Shown: positions 44,763-47,446 of the stretch, in pieces
Numbering within the stretch: the first letter of the stretch is position 1
How the letters are laid out: each line of letters begins with the position of its first letter
NCBI GenBank assembly: GCA_964630665.1
Contig: CAZVVN010000019.1
Location: 1 to 47,446 of the forward strand
Direction of reading: 5' to 3'
Length of the DNA stretch: 47,446 nt
From: UBA9619 sp964630665
GTDB taxonomy: Bacteria > Pseudomonadota > Gammaproteobacteria > Arenicellales > UBA868
Notes under the pieces: generated by a model
Database searches by the model: none
Told to the model about the DNA's origin: nothing
Seen by the model: the letters and a program-made list of their open reading frames with translations, nothing else
Translations under genes and position numbers: made by a program

Positions 44763-45959
44763 TCATTCACGGCATGATGCGTTCACGGCTGATTGGTCCG
44801 ATCTCAGTTTGTGGTCTGGAAGTACAACGAGGGCTCCAATTGCGCAGGTAAGTAACATGAGAGGCCCGAACCCATTAAAGCCAACGCCAAGGTACAACCA
44901 TCCCCCGACGACAGATGCTGTGAGCCAGCCAATACTGGCAACTGAACTGTTCATCCCCATAATAACTCCACGTACTTCTGCGGGCCCATCGGCCAAGGCT
45001 GCCATCAACGGTGGGCGAGATAAAGCGTTACATAGGGAAAACCCAATTCCCAACAATGTGGTGGTCACAAGTCCTGGAGTCCATAGGAACCAGGCCAGTG
45101 CAAAGCCACCAGACAGCAATAGCATTCCCGCAATGCTTGCTCTGCGAAACGGGAACCGGTCTGCGAGTTGTCCACCCAAAAGAGTGCCGGTTATGTTCCC
45201 AACGGCAAATCCTACCAATGGTAGAGCGACAGCCTCGATCTGAAGATCATAGGCGGTTCGCAAGAAAGCTGGATAGAAGAAAGTAGCTAGCCCAAAGCCT
45301 ATTCTTTCCAGAATTGATGATACAAATAGTCGCACAATGGGACCTGTTAAAGCCTGCCGGAGCGTGGGTTGCGCAGTGTCGACTTCCTTGTTTGAGGCCC
45401 TCGTTTTTTGTGAGTGATTGCCTACGTTTATTAGCAGAAGGATCGCGGCAAAAATCGCCACGCCAGCGACCGAGACGTGCACACCACGCCAACCGATCGA
45501 CGCTCCAATCCAGGCAGCTAACGGTGTACCGATCAGCAAGGTAAGTGATTGGCCACTCATGACCCAACCCAGCGCCCGGCCACGTTGCCGATCGTGTGTC
45601 CGTAAAGAAACTTCAGCCATTGAAACCGCAGTAAACGATCCACAGAAAATACCAGCGAGCGCGATACAAATCACCAGTGACCAATATTGTTGTGTGATCG
45701 AGGTGGCCACCAACGATATTGCCAGACCAGCGGGGCTGGCAAAAAGAAACAGTCGACGCCCCCATCGGTCTGCGCCCTTCCCAGACAGAAATGACGATAG
45801 GCCCCAGAAAAGAGCAGTCAACCCGAAAAGATTGGCAATCGCAGGCAAATCAACCGCAAAATCGGTCGCCATCTCAATCAGGAATGGAGCCCGGGTTGAA
45901 CCGCTGGCGGTCGCTGCGAACATGCCTATACAACAGGAGATGACAAGTGCCCAAGGCAT
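44763..45959 (-). CDS. MFS transporter
   Basis: Major facilitator of 398 aa with about 12 membrane segments. The cytoplasmic-loop motif after TM2 is seen as SGKGADRWGRRLFLF, and the matching repeat in the second half is LADRFPFRRASIAG. The start is an ATG with the first segment beginning almost at once (PWALVISCCIGMFAATASG); no alternative start lies before the upstream in-frame stop. Drug, sugar-acid or aromatic-acid transport cannot be told apart. It may export or import the substrate of the neighbouring dioxygenase, by position only. Confidence 0.88.
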   Translation of the reverse strand: MPWALVISCCIGMFAATASGSTRAPFLIEMATDFAVDLPAIANLFGLTALFWGLSSFLSGKGADRWGRRLFLFASPAGLAISLVATSITQQYWSLVICIALAGIFCGSFTAVSMAEVSLRTHDRQRGRALGWVMSGQSLTLLIGTPLAAWIGASIGWRGVHVSVAGVAIFAAILLLINVGNHSQKTRASNKEVDTAQPTLRQALTGPIVRLFVSSILERIGFGLATFFYPAFLRTAYDLQIEAVALPLVGFAVGNITGTLLGGQLADRFPFRRASIAGMLLLSGGFALAWFLWTPGLVTTTLLGIGFSLCNALSRPPLMAALADGPAEVRGVIMGMNSSVASIGWLTASVVGGWLYLGVGFNGFGPLMLLTCAIGALVVLPDHKLRSDQSAVNASCRE

Positions 45960-46296
45960 TGTTAGGACTGGAACTCCGGAGTTAAGGTGTTAGGTGGACC
46001 GGACGAGAAGACCCTAACGCTTCCGCATCGGGCCCCTAGCAGGTCGCCAGGCTATTGAAACTACACAAGCAATTGAACGGCGCGGCAGACTTTTAACTGA
46101 CGTCTCCTATCCCGGTAATAGGCGACACAACAAAGACCATAGTAGGGAGGTCAAAACTTGACAACAATCAAAAGCCGCAAAAGAAATTACCGGGTCGCCA
46201 GCGGTCGTAAAAGGCACTCCCGCCTATATTCGTTGGAATTATTGGCGTGATATAACGCCAGCATAAGCCCAGACAGCTGAGGCTTGTCGATCGGAC
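45960..46296. other. 337-bp gap with one possible tiny ORF
   Basis: No standard gene. The only feature of note is a 30-codon plus-strand frame at 46158-46250, described separately. The MFS promoter must lie in the left part, but I see no clear elements. Confidence 0.4.
46158..46250 (+). CDS. possible 30-aa very basic small protein
   Basis: A TTG start at 46158 is preceded by AGGGAGG seven bases away, a near-perfect ribosome site. The frame runs 30 codons to TGA at 46248-46250 and encodes a highly basic peptide (TTIKSRKRNYRVASGRKRHS then RLYSLELLA). It is too short for ordinary gene finding. The ribosome site and charge pattern are suggestive, but chance is a real alternative. Confidence 0.3.
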   Translation: MTTIKSRKRNYRVASGRKRHSRLYSLELLA

Positions 46297-46728
46297 CTAC
46301 TCGGGCAACATTTCTCCCGATCCACCAAAGTCCTCGGGGAAATCCTTGAACTTCGGTAGACCATCCTTGATGGGCAGTATAGTGCTTTCGTAATTGATGT
46401 GAATGGCCGGTTTGAACTCCATATCTTTGATTACAGAAGCATAAACGTCGACTACGCCTAGAGGACCAACATCATGGAAGACATGCCCTCCGCACTCCTG
46501 ACACCAGGCACGTTTGTGCCCTTCTGAGCTCGCGTAACTCTGGATCTGATCTTCGCCGCCAGTAATAGTCATTTTGTCCTGGGGCCAAATGGCTGCACCG
46601 TTGACCGGGCTTGCCGACCAGGCACGACAAGCCTTGCAGTGACATAGCAGCATTGCCTGAGGGTCACCCTCGATTTCCAGAGTTACCGCGCCACACATGC
46701 AGCTGGCTGTATAGGTCGTCATGCTCAT
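46297..46728 (-). CDS. GFA/CENP-V family zinc-binding protein
   Basis: A 143-aa protein of the GFA (glutathione-dependent formaldehyde-activating-like) fold. Zinc-binding cysteines are seen as SCMCGAV, LCHCKAC and AWCQECGG in the family's order and spacing. Many members have no demonstrated formaldehyde role; some act on S-containing adducts. ATG start at 46728. It stands alone in an A+T-rich region. The C1-metabolism operon is 37 kb away, so no functional link is claimed. Confidence 0.9.
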   Translation of the reverse strand: MSMTTYTASCMCGAVTLEIEGDPQAMLLCHCKACRAWSASPVNGAAIWPQDKMTITGGEDQIQSYASSEGHKRAWCQECGGHVFHDVGPLGVVDVYASVIKDMEFKPAIHINYESTILPIKDGLPKFKDFPEDFGGSGEMLPE

Positions 46729-47139
46729 CGTCTCCGTATAGTCTGTCTGATCCTCACCTGACCAGACTGCTCCCCGGTCAGCTTCTAGATGGCCATCACA
46801 TCGCCCATGCCATCGATGAGGTTCAGTTTTACCACATGTAGCCTTCTATCTCCATTTTTTCGCTGTAGGGAAAGGTGGAAGGTCTGCTCGGTAGCGACTA
46901 GTGGAGACTGCTTCCAGACGGCGATCTATTACGGCTAGGTCATGCATAGCAGGAGTATAAAAACGAGCGTCTCTTTTAACGTTTTTGCTGGAGGTGAAGT
47001 GGAGTTGCGCTAGCGGTTCGATCGGGCACCTTAGCTGCCACAAAAACCCACCGGTTTTCAACTTGTGCGGTAGGTTTATGGGATAATATTTGTTGCAATG
47101 CGGTAATTGCGTCTGACTCAAAAGACTCGGAGGCTCACC
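46729..47139. other. 411-bp gap with upstream signals of the last gene
   Basis: No supported gene. The right part holds a -10-like GATAAT (47082-47087) in GGGATAATAT without a good -35, and the GGAGG site at 47128-47132 that serves the ATG at 47140. A loose 7-bp inverted repeat (AAAAACG 46959-46965, CGTTTTT 46980-46986) is too weak to call a terminator. Confidence 0.45.
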
Positions 47140-47446
47140 ATGAAGCGAATCCACCCTATCCTCACATCCTTATTTACAGCTGCCTTGGTGATGTTTATGG
47201 GGTTTGCTACTCCAGTACAGGCGATTGCACCGGCAGGCACCTCGCTGAGTATCACCGTCACGGTCAGTCATGATAAGGATGACGGCGAGCCCAAAGAGAT
47301 AGACGCTACAGGTGTCACCGTTGGGCTATCACCTGCTGACCCGACCTTGTCGTCACCTGCCGATCAAGGAGGTTTGTCAGGGGGTGAGATTGTCTACAAC
47401 TATACGCTTACCACTAATGCTAACGGTCCATATACCTATCATCTGT
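47140..47446 (+). CDS. exported protein, 5' part only
   Basis: The ATG at 47140 has GGAGG seven bases before it and opens an uninterrupted frame to the window edge (102 codons). The N-terminus is a clear signal peptide (MKRIHPILTSLFTAALVMFM, then GFATPVQA as the cleavage region). The mature part seen is Thr/Ser/Gly/Asp-rich and beta-like (TVTVSHDKDDGEPKEIDATG), similar to extracellular beta-sandwich or adhesin-type domains. I cannot name a family from this portion. The overlapping minus-strand frame is less convincing. Confidence 0.75.
   Translation, partial: MKRIHPILTSLFTAALVMFMGFATPVQAIAPAGTSLSITVTVSHDKDDGEPKEIDATGVTVGLSPADPTLSSPADQGGLSGGEIVYNYTLTTNANGPYTYHL

Noticed and set aside
46997..47030. 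tRNA-like GGTTCGATC string
   Set aside because: No acceptor stem, anticodon arm or CCA end can be drawn around it; no other tRNA was seen in the window.
46846..47154. Minus-strand 102-codon frame
   Set aside because: It overlaps the well-supported start (ribosome site plus signal peptide) of the exported protein at 47140 and has no clear start signal itself.

Overview
The window looks like chromosome of a free-living or host-associated gammaproteobacterium, probably an uncultured, fairly deep-branching one. Pointers are a Coq7-type ubiquinone hydroxylase, the rpmB-rpmG / coaBC-dut arrangement, a Do-family protease followed by an OmpR/EnvZ-type pair, and a TonB/BtuB envelope. It is moderately GC-rich, with many GTG/TTG starts and tightly packed or overlapping genes. 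The last ~5 kb (about 42-47.4 kb) is visibly richer in A+T, has longer gaps and looks accessory. I cannot name the species from sequence alone. I see no tRNA or rRNA gene, no CRISPR array, no insertion sequence and no prophage.

Layout. (a) 1-1.8 kb: the end of a ProW-type permease and a ProV-type ATPase of a quaternary-amine/betaine/TMAO-type ABC importer. (b) 1.8-8.8 kb, minus strand: a glutamine-synthetase-family ligase, the three-part GlxB/GlxC/GlxD (MgsABC-type) glutamate-synthase-like enzyme, an unrecognised 129-aa protein and formate-tetrahydrofolate ligase. It is headed by a well-formed sigma70 promoter and a divergent FadR-type GntR regulator. The set reads as a folate-linked one-carbon/methylated-amine module, although no N-methylglutamate dehydrogenase genes lie in the window. 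(c) 9.9-13.8 kb: an unknown protein, a HAD-IIA phosphatase, a NodIJ-like ABC-2 exporter and coq7. (d) 13.8-20.5 kb: a cobalamin uptake locus (btuF, btuB, btuD, btuC and a TonB-family protein) carrying two cobalamin riboswitches on opposite strands, one before btuB and one before the TonB gene. (e) 20.6-23 kb: a glutarate pair (CoA-transferase and glutaryl-CoA dehydrogenase). (f) 23.1-27.2 kb: a TerC-type membrane protein, then three exported envelope proteins (Sel1+SH3-like repeats, TPR, L,D-transpeptidase). (g) 27.3-41.3 kb: housekeeping and stress genes (GhrA-like reductase, dapE, a Do protease with a clear terminator, a two-component system, a GST, infA, a fatty-acid desaturase, rpmB/rpmG, coaBC/dut, a gamma-glutamyltransferase and a FetB-like permease). 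(h) 41.4-47.4 kb: accessory genes (small unknown, a lipoprotein with a PASTA-like domain and a Pro-Glu repeat, a PhyH dioxygenase, an MFS transporter, a GFA-family protein and the start of an exported protein).

How they fit together. Region (a) could import a methylated amine or betaine, and region (b) could move its methyl nitrogen or carbon through gamma-glutamyl / N-methylglutamate chemistry into the folate pool, where Fhs interconverts formyl-THF and formate. Region (d) is a near-complete B12 scavenging set under B12 feedback. Region (f) looks like a periplasmic peptidoglycan-related group. These links come from gene families and neighbourhood and have not been tested.
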